Source of the DNA: Neckera pumila | Lineage: Eukaryota; Streptophyta; Bryopsida; Hypnales; Neckeraceae | Reading direction: 5' to 3' | Assembly: GCA_963969595.1 (NCBI GenBank) | Contig: OZ018411.1 | Span: 29,833,445-29,897,444, forward strand | DNA length: 64,000 nt | Shown here: piece after piece, positions 36,640-48,600 of the stretch | Position numbering within the stretch: position 1 is the stretch's first letter | How the letters are laid out: each line of letters opens with the position of its first letter | Notes under the pieces: generated by a model | Told to the model about the DNA's origin: nothing | Seen by the model: the letters and a program-made list of their open reading frames with translations, nothing else | Database searches by the model: none | Made by a program: the position numbers and the translations under genes

Positions 36640-37114
36640 TTTTAGGTGTAATTACCTTGGCATTGGTCACATGACTTATCCAAATGGAATGAATAAAATC
36701 TTTTCACATAGAGAAAAAAATAATATATTTAAAATTATTTCAATTTATTTTGTTTTCTTTGTTGCATGTCCTTGCTTACTTTGGACATCTTGTGGCATAA
36801 CTTTTGCTCTCAAGCACCAATTGAAATAAAACTATATTCCTCTAAAGCTAATCAATTTGCCTATTTTTGAAAAAATAAGAATTTTGCTGCCATTTTTTTT
36901 TGTTGCCCGGGTTGCCCGCCGTCCCATGTTTTGAGCTTATTTGGTCATAACTTTTGTTTGGGGGCACCAATTGTGAAAAAAATTATATTCCCACGAAGCT
37001 AATCAACTTTTCTACCTCCCAAAAAAGTTTCAAAAAATAAGGAGAAATTTTCAGCCCGTAGGTACCTGCCTGAAAATGCATTTGTCCCCCGAAAGGACAA
37101 TGGTCCTTTAGGGG
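36640..37114 (+). mobile_element. TTAA element, family A copy 3 (right part, internal duplication)
   Basis: Ends GACAATGGTCCTTTAGGGG before TTAA (37115-37118), like copy 1. Inside, a segment of about 150 bases is repeated ('cataacttttg...caccaattg...tatattcc...agctaatcaa' at about 36800 and again at about 36947). The left end could not be found. Confidence 0.6.
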
Positions 37115-37118
37115 TTAA

Positions 37119-39100
37119 AGAGATTTTTGGGACTTTAGGAGGTAATCCCTTTAGGATGTTATCAATAGGAATTGTCTATTGTTCACACATTAATGGATTT
37201 AGGACATGAGAATGGCTATATTTTGCAAAATTTGGAACTCAAAAAGTATGGGGAAGGTCATGAAGTAAATTGTCCAATTTTTTGAAAAAAAGGTGGATTT
37301 TTGTGTATTCGAGAGACCATTCTTTAACCATATTTAGGTATTATACTAGAATAAGGGCATCTTATTGTCTTTAAGTATGGAGTTCATGAATAGTGTAGAA
37401 TCCAATATACAGTACATAACCTGTTCCACAGGGAGTGTACCTCTAGAAATGATAAAGGACAATTGATAGTTCACATGTCACTAGTGGGAAAATGATGGTC
37501 ACTATCACGGCAAGGAAGGTTGCTATTCTAACACTACACTTGCTAGGCTTTGTATGCAAATGTTCTTGTACTTGTACTCAACAAATGTTAGGATTTTTTT
37601 GGGTCAATTCAACGAATTTATTTTTCAGAAATTCTTAATAGGGTCTCACATGGAATATAATTGTTGGTTGATTTGTAAGCTTGATTATCTCTGTTGCGCA
37701 AACATTCGTGAAATTTTTCAAGCATCTAGCTTCATGAGGCAACCCTTGAAGCGGACGTACAAGAAGGAATCATCAATTTTGCTTGTTTTCATGGTATAAA
37801 TTTTTCTAAATATCGAATACCACAATTAAAAATTCCTAAAAAATTCATACAACATCAACACTACACATGTTTGAGCTCCTAAAAAAATTCAAATTCATTG
37901 GACATTCTCTCTCTATATAAAATAATATGACTTTGTATCCTAAAACGCCGCTTGCATATTGAAGACCCAAATGTTTTGAACATCCTTTAGGGGTTAAGAA
38001 CTCAAGCTATTACATGTACATATGAAAATATGACATCAAATTATCAATTACAACTAGCTTACTAGCATGTTAGTCTATCTTAGAGTTAGATGTGTTCAGG
38101 CCTTCAATTTACAAATATGTACAATAAAATTGCTATTTTGATGTATCCTATTAATAAATTTCCCAAATTACCATCATTGTAAAGCCTTTTTTAAGAAGAA
38201 ATTATCGTACCCGGTGGTGAAGATCAACATTTTTTGCTAAATAGTTATTTAAAGTTGGCAAATGTGATTTGGCAAATGCCTTAAATTAGAAAGATTTTTT
38301 GTCTTTTTATTTTTTTATTTAATTTGAAAGAATAACATCCCTAAAATTTTAACATCTTATTTAAGAAATGATTTTTTGTTGATCGACCCTAACCACTAGA
38401 TATGGCAGTAGAATATGCTAATATTTCAACCTATACTAAATTGAAATAGTGTGACTTTCTTTGAACAAACAAAATCCAAGCCGTTGCTTGATTTTCTACA
38501 CACTTTGCAAAGTTGGGTACTTTGTGATTTAATTTAGGCCTTCAAAAGGAATAACAAAGTGTGTACTTAGACTTTAACCTTTAAATGCCGAAGTGGACAG
38601 TTTGTGGCCGATGTATGACAAGGAATCTCCTTTGTAGGATAGAAATGCAACTATTCATCTTTAGAATTTTGTTGTAAAAAGGAGAGGTCTTCTACAATAA
38701 GTTGACCTCCAATGAATACTTTTGGTTTTTTCAAAGTAGATGATGTCATACAATACAAAAAGGGATGATTTCCATGGTCACCAGCCTGGCATTCAAGGAT
38801 TAGCCTTGAAAAAACGAGACCTATTACCAAGGTACTTTGCCAAAAAATGATCCAATTTATTGACCTTTAGGTGCATTCTTCATCTCTATAGTCTATAGTG
38901 ATCTTGAAAGTCATCCATCAACCATTTTTTGACAATTGTAGGATTACATTGGTTAATTGACTCTGGACGGACACCAACCTATGACCAAGGTAACCACTAA
39001 AAAATAATCTGATTTTTGGTCCAATAGGTGCATTCTTCATTTCTACAGTGATCTAGAAAATAATCCATTGGTCGCTTTTTTAGCGTCAACGTCTTTGTAG
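37119..39100. other. Intergenic with fragments of TTAA elements
   Basis: A solitary right end, CATCCTTTAGGGG plus TTAA, lies at 37981-37997. The stretch 38565-38780 is an inverted, diverged copy of the module seen at 31150-31390. No gene is supported. Confidence 0.4.
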
Positions 39101-39948
39101 GGTCAACCTCATAAGTACACTCCAAACAATGGATGACTTCACTATTGACTGTAGAAACAAAGAATGCACCTGTTTATTCTCTGGTGGGAGTATTTTGGCG
39201 ACTACCTTGGTCTGCCTTGGCGCCCTTCCAGGGTTACGGAGAAAGACCGAGTCCAAGCTTCGGAGAGAAAGTTGGACTCGCGAGACTTGGGAAGACTTGG
39301 GAGGACTTGGGTTGGTCATTCGTGTGCCATTCTAAACACGTACGCCGGCGTTGTTGTAGCAAACGACTGGGTAGTTGCCGTCGTCACTGCGGCTTCTCTT
39401 TCCCCTCCCACCTACCTGATCGACCACCTTCCCCCACCCAGTTGCTGCCCAAATCCTTGCGAACATACTTAATTACTGTTCATTGAACTTCTTGTTATCC
39501 TCACAAGACATCAGTTTCATCTCTTTTCGCAGATGAGTGCTTTCACCCTGTGCAAGTGCGAGGGCTCGACAACTGTTGGCTAGTTGTAAGCAGTTCCCTT
39601 ACCTCGACGTGTTTTCTCGCTGGTCGTTCTTTACAATTGCTGTTTTCTCTCTGATTTTGCATGTGCGTCTTTTCTAGTTGACTTGTCGGAAGGGGAAAAG
39701 GACGATTTTGTTGCCTGACATTCTTTTCGTAGCAAAGCGTCCAATTCCAGTATCACCACCACTTTTCTTGTAAAAGAATGGTCAAGGTGGGTGAGGGTGC
39801 ATTCCTTTTTCAGTGAAAGAACCACGGCATCTACTGTTTTCGTAGGTTGGGAATCTAGAGTTTTGGTCGCAGGATTAGAATTGGAAATAATTTTTCATTC
39901 AGAGGTGGCTTTAAGTCGTGGATGTGTGCAGGAGGTTGCAAGTGAATC
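39101..39948 (+). promoter_or_regulatory. Promoter and leader of the strictosidine-synthase-like gene
   Basis: Composition rises in GC from about 39120, as expected close to a gene. Overlapping open frames here (39086-39486) show no recognisable domain and are unlikely to be coding. A defined TATA box or transcription start is not assignable. Confidence 0.35.
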
Positions 39949-42884
39949 GTGAAGCATTGCAGATCGAGTGCGAGTATTCACAAGCTTTGGAAAATGACGC
40001 CGTTATCAGTTGTGGCGCTTGTGGTTGTAGCGGGACTGGCGTATATTCTAAGAGCTGATCCATGGCAAGCCTCACTAGGTCGAGGGATTGCCAACTTCAC
40101 GCCGCACTACATTGCTTCCCCTCCTGCGGGGAAGTACAAGGACTTCCCTCGCGACACCGAGAACAAGCTGCGTAACAGCGAAATCATGTGGCGAGGCCAA
40201 TTTCTTGGACCGGAGAGCATAACCTTCGACTCTCAAGGACGCGGACCCTATACGGGCGTCAGCGATGGCCGCATTCTTCGTTACGACGGCCCGGAGCTCG
40301 GGTGGACCACCTTCGCTTACACGTCGCAAAACAGGTTCGGGAAACGAGCTTTTCATGGTCTCTCTCCAGGTCAGTCGCTAGAACAGAAATTGTGGTGCTG
40401 AGATTGAGCCGAGCTTTTTCTGAGCGTTGAGGTTTGGTTTTCAAAACATTAGGTGTAGAGCAATTGGGTTGGGTTTGTGAGAAGCTTACCTCCTTGCCGT
40501 GAAAGCGCGTCTGAAACCCAGCTTTGCCTTGGTGACTGCCAATTTTCTGCGGCCACGTTCCTCTACCTGACATTCGCCTCCCGTGTGCTTAGTCTTCAGC
40601 GTGTAAGATCTAGCAACGGTGCAGAATGTTTTATAACAGCCTGTTTGTACTCACTTGCCAGCTCGGGCAACCAGTTTTCATGGTGTCTCCAGGTCGTCAC
40701 AGAATTTGTGCTGTTGAGAATGAGCAGAGATTTTGTCCGATCATGGAGGTTTGGTTCCAAAACATTGTTTAGCAAATGCGCTGGGATTTTCTTTTTCGAG
40801 AACCTTGCCGTGTCGGCACTTCTAAAATGAACCCACCGTTGCCAATTTTCTGCGGCCATGTTCTTCCCCTTGTCAGTCTCCTCCCGCAAGCTTAGTCTTC
40901 AACATGTAAGATCTATCAGCTTAAGTGCCAGTTCTGGTATGTTTACTCTCTCCGTATTGTCTATAGTACAGAAATCGTGAAGGTGAGATCGAGCAATGCT
41001 TTTTCGGTTGGGTGAGCTTTAGTTTTCAAAACATTGGTAAGCAATTGGACCGGGGGGAGATCGATCTTTGGGAAAGCTTGCCGTGATAGAGCTCCTGCAA
41101 CCTTCTGGAAAGCCTTAGCTATATACGTGATGTCCCTACTTTTCACCTTCTTCCTCGCCTTTCTTTAAGCTTAAGTCCTTAACATCTACTGACTCCATCT
41201 CCGGTGTTTTGTATTAAGGATCAGCTCTGGCCTACTTTAATAATCTCTCGTCGTGAGTAGAAAAGAGTTTGTGCATTTGTCACGGTGAGATCAAGCAGGA
41301 CGTGTCGTTTCTGGTAAGGACTTTGTTTCTAATCTTTATGGCATTGTTTTGAATTGCGATGACGCAGGTCGGCAGCATGTGCGCCCAAGAGCCCTCTGGG
41401 ACCCAATTACCCCCTCGAGCACGTCTGCGGTCGTCCTTTGGGTCTCCGCTTCAATAAAGCGACCGGGGAGCTTTGGATCGCCGATGCGTACCTGGGCATC
41501 ATGAAAGTAGCTCCCGAAGGCGGACAAGCGGAGCTTGTTTTGAACACCATCGACGGCGTGCGCATGAAGTTCCTGAACGACCTCGACTTCGACGACGAGG
41601 GCAACCTCTACTTCACCGACAGCTCCACGCACTGGCAGCGCCGGCAGTTCGTCCACTGCCTCATGGAAGCGGACGACACGGGCCGACTCATTAAGTACAA
41701 CCCTAACACCAAAGAGACCACTGTGGTTATCGACAACCTCCGATTTCCAAATGGGGTGGCGGTTAGCAAGGACGGTACTTTCCTCGTGGTGGTTGAAGGC
41801 CGCATGGGCAGGTACTGAACTACAAAGCGAAACCCTAATTTCCTCGGGAGTGAATTTGTTAGAGGAGCTTTTCTCGTTCATCACCGTCTTGGAAGAAGCG
41901 TGGAACATCTTTGGCTCATCTGCTTGATAATGCGGAGGATCCATGACTTCTTTCTTGGACACACATCGTCGCTGCATCTTGAGTTGTTCAAGAATTGTTT
42001 GGAGAAGGAAGCTATTGACATCAACCACCTAATAACTTCGAGATTCTCCTTCTTTGGCAAATTGTCAAGGATTGTTTTACTGGGATTTCAGGTTTGTGAA
42101 CAAACTTTGTGGCAGCCACATAAGCATTCTCTTATTCGAAAGAACCTCAAGCGTCTACAAAAGTTTGGAGATTGCTAGTGGATGGTAAGACGCTAGCAAT
42201 CTTTATAGAATGCTCATGTGGCTGCCACAAAGCTCGTCAACAAACCTGAAATCTCTGTTTAGCAATCGTCTGGAAACAGATTCAACTCGTAACCCATTGA
42301 GACATGCCGAATAGCTTAGTATGCCTCCAGATTGCCACTAGAGCAAACAAAAGTATGAAGTTGCACACCATTTCTGCTGCATGGTATAAATTCATGTCAC
42401 ACCCTGTGTGTTTCTGGATATCTTTATATGAAATTGGATGAGCACTCATAGAGCACAACCGATGTTGTGAATTCACAGGTTGTTCCGGTACTGGCTGAAG
42501 GGCGACAAGGCCGGCACCCACGAGCTGTTCGCAGACTTACCCGGCTACCCTGACAACGTCCGCCGCAACGACGCGGGCGACTTCTGGATCGCCTGCCATT
42601 GCCCGCGCACTTCATTGGAGGCTTTTCTCGGCACGCAGCCTTTGCTCCGAAAGCTCATCTTCCGCCTCCCCGTTCCTTTAAGATTCGTGTACAAGATGCT
42701 GGCTGGGAATCCGCACGGCATGATCCTCCGGTACAGCGCCAGTGGAGAGTTTCAGGAGTCTCTGGAGGATGAAGGTGGTCTGGTTGCGAGCAAGATTAGC
42801 GAAGTCGAAGAACGGGACGGCAAGCTCTACATCGGCTCGGTCTTGTTGCCCCACATTGTGGTTCACACTCTCCCCAAACCCTAA
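39949..42884 (+). CDS. Strictosidine synthase-like (SSL/APMAP) protein
   Basis: Three exons with GT-AG introns: 39949-40369, 41376-41811, 42479-42884; phases match and give 420 residues. N-terminal signal anchor at about residues 17-35 (LSVVALVVVAGLAYI), so probably an endomembrane protein with a luminal domain. A second Met at residue 16 (39994) is an equally good start. Beta-propeller landmarks of the family: GPESITFDSQGRGPYTGVSD (residue 87 on), HVCGRPLGLRF, IADAYLG, FLNDLDFDDEGNLYFTDSST, FPNGVAVSKDGTFLVVVEGR, RYWLKGDKAGTHELFADLPG, PDNVRRNDAGDFWIACH and C-terminal LYIGSV. Plant SSLs outside alkaloid producers normally lack strictosidine synthase activity; several act as esterase-like or unknown proteins, so no substrate is claimed. 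The product is slightly long at the first exon junction (extra FGKRAFHGLSP), which may mean a different donor is used. Confidence 0.92.
40360..41275 (+). repeat. Degenerate tandem triplication in SSL intron 1
   Basis: Three units of about 300 bases begin near 40360, 40682 and 40965. Shared blocks: 'tctccaggtc', 'cagaaattgtg.tg.tgagat..gagc', 'tttggtt.tcaaaacatt', 'cttgccgtg', 'tgccaattttctgcggcca.gttc', 'cttagtcttcaacatgtaagatct'. The first two units both carry the donor-like CTCCAG|GTC. A fourth trace begins near 41278. The tandem growth accounts for nearly the whole intron. Confidence 0.75.
42063..42251. repeat. Inverted repeat in SSL intron 2
   Basis: GATTTCAGGTTTGTGAACAA then ACTTTGTGGCAGCCACATAA and GCATTCT pairs with the complement ending at about 42251 (GAATGCTCATGTGGCTGCCA, then CAAAG). 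The arms are about 48 bases and the loop about 90. It is probably a MITE or its remnant; no target duplication is clear. Confidence 0.65.
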
Positions 42885-43802
42885 ATCCCCAAACCCTGCA
42901 TCAGCTGAGTCTCGTTGCCCCAGATTACCGTCTAGACCCTAAACCCTAAATCCACTGGTGCAGAGAGTTTCGATTTATTCAAATAGTTTCTGTAGGGCGG
43001 TTTCCATGGTTGCATCAGACAGCTAGTTTCATGGAATCCACTACTATCGAACTTTCCAATTGAATCGACTGCTCACCCCGATTCCGGCATTTTAATTATT
43101 CCACGCGATGCTAGCTTCGCCATGGATGTCCTGCTGCAGCTTGTAAATGCAGAGTAAATGCAGCTATTCTAATTCGTTGCAGATTCGGCTGCGCTGTGAT
43201 TGAATAAGTGACGCTTGCAGCTCAATCCACGCTTGGTTTGGCGAAGTGTTACAGTGCAAATATTGTGACTTTCGATTCTTTGCGTGTGGGACAGGATCTG
43301 TTTTGCAATCGGCTGGCGTGCAGTAATGGTATCAAACCTGATAATTGTTGCAGGTTTGTTATCAAATTGGACAGTGTTGAAAGTGTTACCATCCTGGTAG
43401 AGTTGGGAAGGTGATTCTGGAATTGCCTTCTTCTGTTGGCCAACTCTTACACCCCCATGTAAGTTGCATGTCTGGATTTTGTGCATGAGCGTTTGTCTGA
43501 GGACTGTTTCATATTTTTGCATTTGAACTTTTGGATGATTGCTACTCAGTATTGTCCCAGGCAATGCTGTCGTAACATTCGTATTTGGAAATGTTAATGA
43601 CAGCACCACTTGAGTACCGTAACCAACGGAACCAAGGTACTCCTCTTTTTGCCTCGATCTCTTCAGTAATCGGAAAGCGGTACTTTCACTTGGAATCGAA
43701 TACCTTTTGGAAGGATACAAAGTGGTTGCACTTCAAAGAAGATGGTGGTTTGGGTTGTTACTTGCAGAGGATATACTGTACTCAACCCTGTACTCAACCC
43801 TG
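42885..43802 (+). other. 3' region of the SSL gene and spacer
   Basis: The first 70 bases after the stop contain four AAACCCTAAA/AAACCCTGC-like units (42875-42952), possibly a small tandem expansion in the 3' untranslated region. Further on no gene is supported, although GC is moderate. Confidence 0.45.
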
Positions 43803-43805
43803 TAA

Positions 43806-44295
43806 GACCATCTGCAATGCTGTCACGGTATATGGCCCAGTATTGGTATAGCTAACTTTTGAACACTAAATAATTAGAATTTGAAAATTGTCTTATTGGA
43901 AGCGCATTGGAAAGAACTTGGAGAAGGAACAAGAAAATTTGAAATTAGACATTGGACAAGTACTTCAAAAGCAAGTTACAAATCTGAAATTATAAAGGTC
44001 TTAGTAAATCACAGTTACCAAAGCAACATTTGGCCATTGACCTTCTAAAATTGTCAAATGTGGAGAGTCAATGACCAAATTTTGCTTTGGAAACCATGAT
44101 TTGCTAAGACCTCTATAATTTCAAATTTGTACGTTACTTTTGAAGTACTTGTCCAATGTCTTAATTTAAATTTTCTTGTTCCTTCTCTAAGTTTTTTCTG
44201 ATGCGCTTCCAATAAGACAATTTTCAAATTCTAATTATTTAGCGTTCAAAAGTTAGCTATTCCGGCCATATATTGTGACAGCATTGCAGATGGTC
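43806..44295. mobile_element. Full-length hairpin MITE, TAA-flanked
   Basis: Left end GACCATCTGCAATGCTGTCA; right end on the minus strand is the same 20 bases. TAA at 43803-43805 and 44296-44298. Arms of about 240 bases pair almost throughout ('aaaagttagct', 'tttgaaaattgtcttattgg', 'acattggacaagtacttcaaaag', 'tgaccaaa'). It is 490 bp. Target and ends fit the PIF/Harbinger type. A solitary right end of this family is at 30425-30439. Confidence 0.88.
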
Positions 44296-45615
44296 TAAGG
44301 ATGCTGTGGACCTAAAGTAGAAACACCTAAAATTGTCCACATAAGCAATTCTGCATAATTGATGGCACCTTTTTCTAGAAATTTATTTTTTGCGGTATTA
44401 GCAATTGAAAATCATGAATTTTAAAAAAAACAAAAATAGAATTTTTGGATTATGCATCTAATTTCTACGAATTTCAAAGTAGAACTTCCTAAAGCAACTT
44501 GAACCGTACTTTAGAAAAATTGCCTTTGTTTTGAAACTAGAATTGAAAAAAATCAGTAGACTACTAATTGCAATGTAGTACGGGGATGGTTTCATGACAC
44601 TTTTGAGGAACGCATTAATCCCTAAAGGTCCAAGGCCTTTTCTTTGCCAAAAATTAGAAAATATTTGTTTTGCACATCTAACCATAGGATCTTATACCTA
44701 ACTAATATAAGAATGTGTGGAAAAAATTTCAGAATTTTTGACCGCACAGATTGCAAGAAATCTTTGTTTAAAGTGGAAAAAGAAGTTTTTCAGCACATTG
44801 CGGGACAAGATTTTATGACTTTGAACATTTTAACTTAAATGTTTTGTATTACAAAGTTTTGAGCTTTAACCCCAAAGCGTCACAGCGGACATAAAGTGTC
44901 CTTGCGGGTTTTCGAGGGCTAAAATTTTAGGGTTCCGTGAGTCAATCGAGAAAACTTTGAACAAAGGGCTTGTAGCTATCTCTGAGACCTTTGTGTTTAG
45001 ATCTTCACTTCACTAATTCGATGACTTCCTCGTTTTCTGTGGTAATTTGAGTTTTTGGACAATTGGTAAACCAGTGCTCTCAGCTTGTTGAGGCTGGTTC
45101 TACGGGTGACGTCACCGGGGGAAAAGTCGGGTTTAGAGTTGCGCCCGCCCGGAGAGAGACCGTTGGTGAGTGTCGTCGTGTAGGGTGACTTGGCGTAAGA
45201 GAAAGGGTTTTGGCGTGAAGGCTTTGAGTCGGCTGAATCGATTTTGAGGGAGACGGCTGCCTCGGATTCCTATCTTCCAAGAGTTGCAAACAAATAGTGG
45301 GCTTAGCTTGTAAGGATTTGCCATAGGGTTAGGATTGCGAGAAGTATCATTACCATTTGAAGGTTGTTGTTGTCGCACAAAAACGCCGCAATCGGGGACA
45401 GGGTAGCTCCAACGTTCCGCCACCATGGTTGGCTAGAGCTGCTTGCCTTCACTTGCAATCACAGATAGCTGCCCATGAATTTCGTCTCCAAGGACAAGTA
45501 GTGTCGGTCCGTTCTATCGAGAAGACGTAGGAAGCAATCACCAAAAGAAGAAGGTTTGAGAGGGAGCTTGAATTTTGTTGAGTGTTGCAATTGACGTGGG
45601 GAGAAGTGGGAGGGA

Positions 45616-48600
45616 ATGGAGGGCATAAGAGGAACGCAGACAGGAGACTTCCCAAAGCACTTAGAGGAAGAAGCCTCTGTGATTGACACTTGGCTCCAAG
45701 AGCGTAATTGCACACTACGCCAGAGGAAGAAGATTGTGAATTGCTTGAATGTTGAGTACTTGAGGCGACTTCCTTTACTTGGCAAGAGTCACCCTTGGCC
45801 ACAGGCTCTTGCTAATCGCTATTATAGGTACAACTTTAGAGCTCAAGCAAGTCGTGTGCTTGGCTGGACGGAGCGAACTCCATTTCCGGAGTATATAGAT
45901 GCAGTGATTCAAAGGGTGTGGCCGGATCATGTCGGTGCAAATGAACATCAAGGAGGCCAACAGGGCAGCTGCCAAATTGAGGCTTGCGTTGCGGAGTCCG
46001 GGCACAAAGCGACGGGTGTTAAGAGAAAGATGTTGGAGGTCGCGGCAAAAAACGAAGCAGAGTTGAAGCGACAGCATACAACAGCGGCGAATGCGGGAGG
46101 AAGTCAACTCATGCTACGAAGCCCATGTTGCCTCAATGAAGCCTTACATTGCAGTCACTAGAGCAAAGACAAAAGAATGCCCGACAATCCCCAGCGGATC
46201 CCAGTTGCCAATATGGAAGAGAGAGCGCTGGTACACGGTCTCCTCCACGGATGAATCGGACCACTCCACCACCAGGAACACAACAACTGGTGCAAGTGAC
46301 GGGCGAGAACACAAACGGGATTTTGGCTTTAGAGGGGACTTTACTGAAGGGGAGGGGTCAGGCACAAGGATGCAGGCCACGTCGAGGGGACGAACACCCT
46401 CTTCCTGCGGCCACTCCAGCATGTAATGTTTTAGAAGAGGGGAGCCCGCGAGGCCACAAGGGGCTCAGGGCAGATTAGGCCGAGGAAGAGATGGACAGAA
46501 TGTCAGAGGAAGGGGCAGAGGCAAAGGAAAGCCGAAGAAGATGCCCGAAGTTTTTATTACGCCACCTGGTTGGGTACCACCAATCATTGGCTTGGAGAAT
46601 TGTGCTTCTCCACCAACTTTGAGGCCCACCTTGCAGAGGCACAGGGTGATGCGGAGTTTCACAGATGCTGTAGATGCTGCGGCACTTGCTCATAGCGTAC
46701 ATCGTCTCACTGGATTGGAAGAACCTGGAAGCGACAGCACCGAGAGTGAGCAACACCAAGCGCACTTAGTTACACATTTGGGTCGTATGTCATTGAGCCC
46801 TTGTGATTGTAAGGAGGCTCCAAAACAATCGACATGCAGTACTAGAAAGAAAGGAAAGAGATTGCTTATAAGCAATGACTTGGCAGGGTGGTATACTAGT
46901 TGCGATTTGGAAGATTGTGTACATGACCAACGATCTGTTCCGGGTCTGGACAGTTTGAGCGAATAGGAAGATGTCCCGACACAATTAGCGACTGTGCAAC
47001 CAACAATTTTAGGCCTAAGTCCTACCTCAAATGGAGGCACGGCAATGAGTGGCAAGATTATCCGGGAGTTTGTTCATGCGGTTATGGGCGAGGAGATGTT
47101 CGTCTTGTACTTCTTGAGCACCATTGGAGAACGAGCTGTACCGAAGAGACATTGCTCTGTACAAGGCGTAGATGGGGCTGAACCGTCTTCAGCCTTTCCT
47201 GGTCTCGCCAAACGCCAGTTGGTGGCGTCATCTCCAATAGGCTTTGGAGCAATATAGCAACGCTTACTTCCACAATTCTAGGCCATGTCTACCGCCGGTG
47301 AAGGATTTACACAATCTCTTATCACTGAAGAACTGGTGTTCCCTTCTCTAACATGAGAAGACACGTTGTTGGTGCCATCATACAAACCAACAGTTGGTGT
47401 CACTTATCCTGAATATTTGTTGCCACTCTTGTCCAGCCAGAGTGAGGAGTCTTCGGAGGATGCGGATAACGGAGATCTTGATTGGGCGACACAATACAAG
47501 GACTTCGCATGCGACTCAGATGCAGCAAACTCTGATTGGCTGCTAGACAAACCTGATGTCTTCAAAGAGGTGGGTTCCCTATCCGATGTTGCTTTGGATG
47601 AATGTTCGTTTGAAGCCCGATTTGGAGAAGGCAGTTGGGACTCCATAGAAACCACACTTGTCGGGGATAGGGAAACGTTTACGGGGCCTCATCCAAGCCC
47701 AAGTCGTAGACAAAGCCGGCGTAAAAGAAAGATTCATGAGTTCTTCAAATTGTTTTGGCCAGAGGCTAATCTCGCGACCATTTGTAGAGAAACCAATTCG
47801 TATGCCCTACAGGAAAGTGTCGAACACCCAGGCATCCTAAATGGCCACGGGAAGTGGAAAACTCTAACTGTTTTGGAGTTGAGAGCCTAGCTGGGTGTTT
47901 GCATTTTTATGGGACTGAAATAGAAGCCCACGATTAGGTCCTATTGGTCAAAACAAAATTTTTATGCTTGTCTAGTAGTGAAGCAAGTCATGAAAAGAGT
48001 GAGATTTGAACAGATCCTCTTGTGCATTCACTTGGTAGAGAATGCATTGCTAGTTCAAGATAAAACTGTAGCCGGATATGACAAGATAGGGAAATGTAGG
48101 TTATTGATAGAGAATTTTATAGCTCGCTCAAAAGAGAACTACAATTGTGAGAAGCACCTTACTTGTGATGAAATAATGGTAGCATATAAAGGTAGAAGGT
48201 GCGATATCAAACAATATATGAAAGACAAGCCTGTCAAGTATGGGATCAAGATATGGTGTTGTGCAAGTAGCAAGTCCCGCTACGTGTACAATCTCATGGT
48301 ATACGAGGGAAGGAAGAATCAAAAGCCAGAGAAGGACCTTGGAGCAAAGGTCGTGTTGAAATTAGTTGATGAACTTACAGGTTTAGGACATGTAGTGGTC
48401 ACATACCGTTTCTTCACCTCTCCTCGTCTTGTAGACTCTCTATTGTCCCTTTGAACTTGGTACACTGGCACAATAAAAGCAAATCGATTAGGGATGCCTA
48501 CTCACCTTGCACGGTATGCAAGAGAAGACCTCTCGAGAGGCACATTAGTTGTAGCCATACATAGATCACGCACAATGGCTGCATGTGTGTGGTATGATGG

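Noticed and set aside
41336..42028. Minus-strand 230-residue frame opposite the SSL exon
   Set aside because: It is the antisense shadow of SSL exon 2, whose plus-strand frame carries the family motifs.
45133..45802. Minus-strand frames at the 5' end of the piggyBac element
   Set aside because: No recognisable content; they oppose the transposase N-terminus, which is in a frame that fits the rest of the gene.
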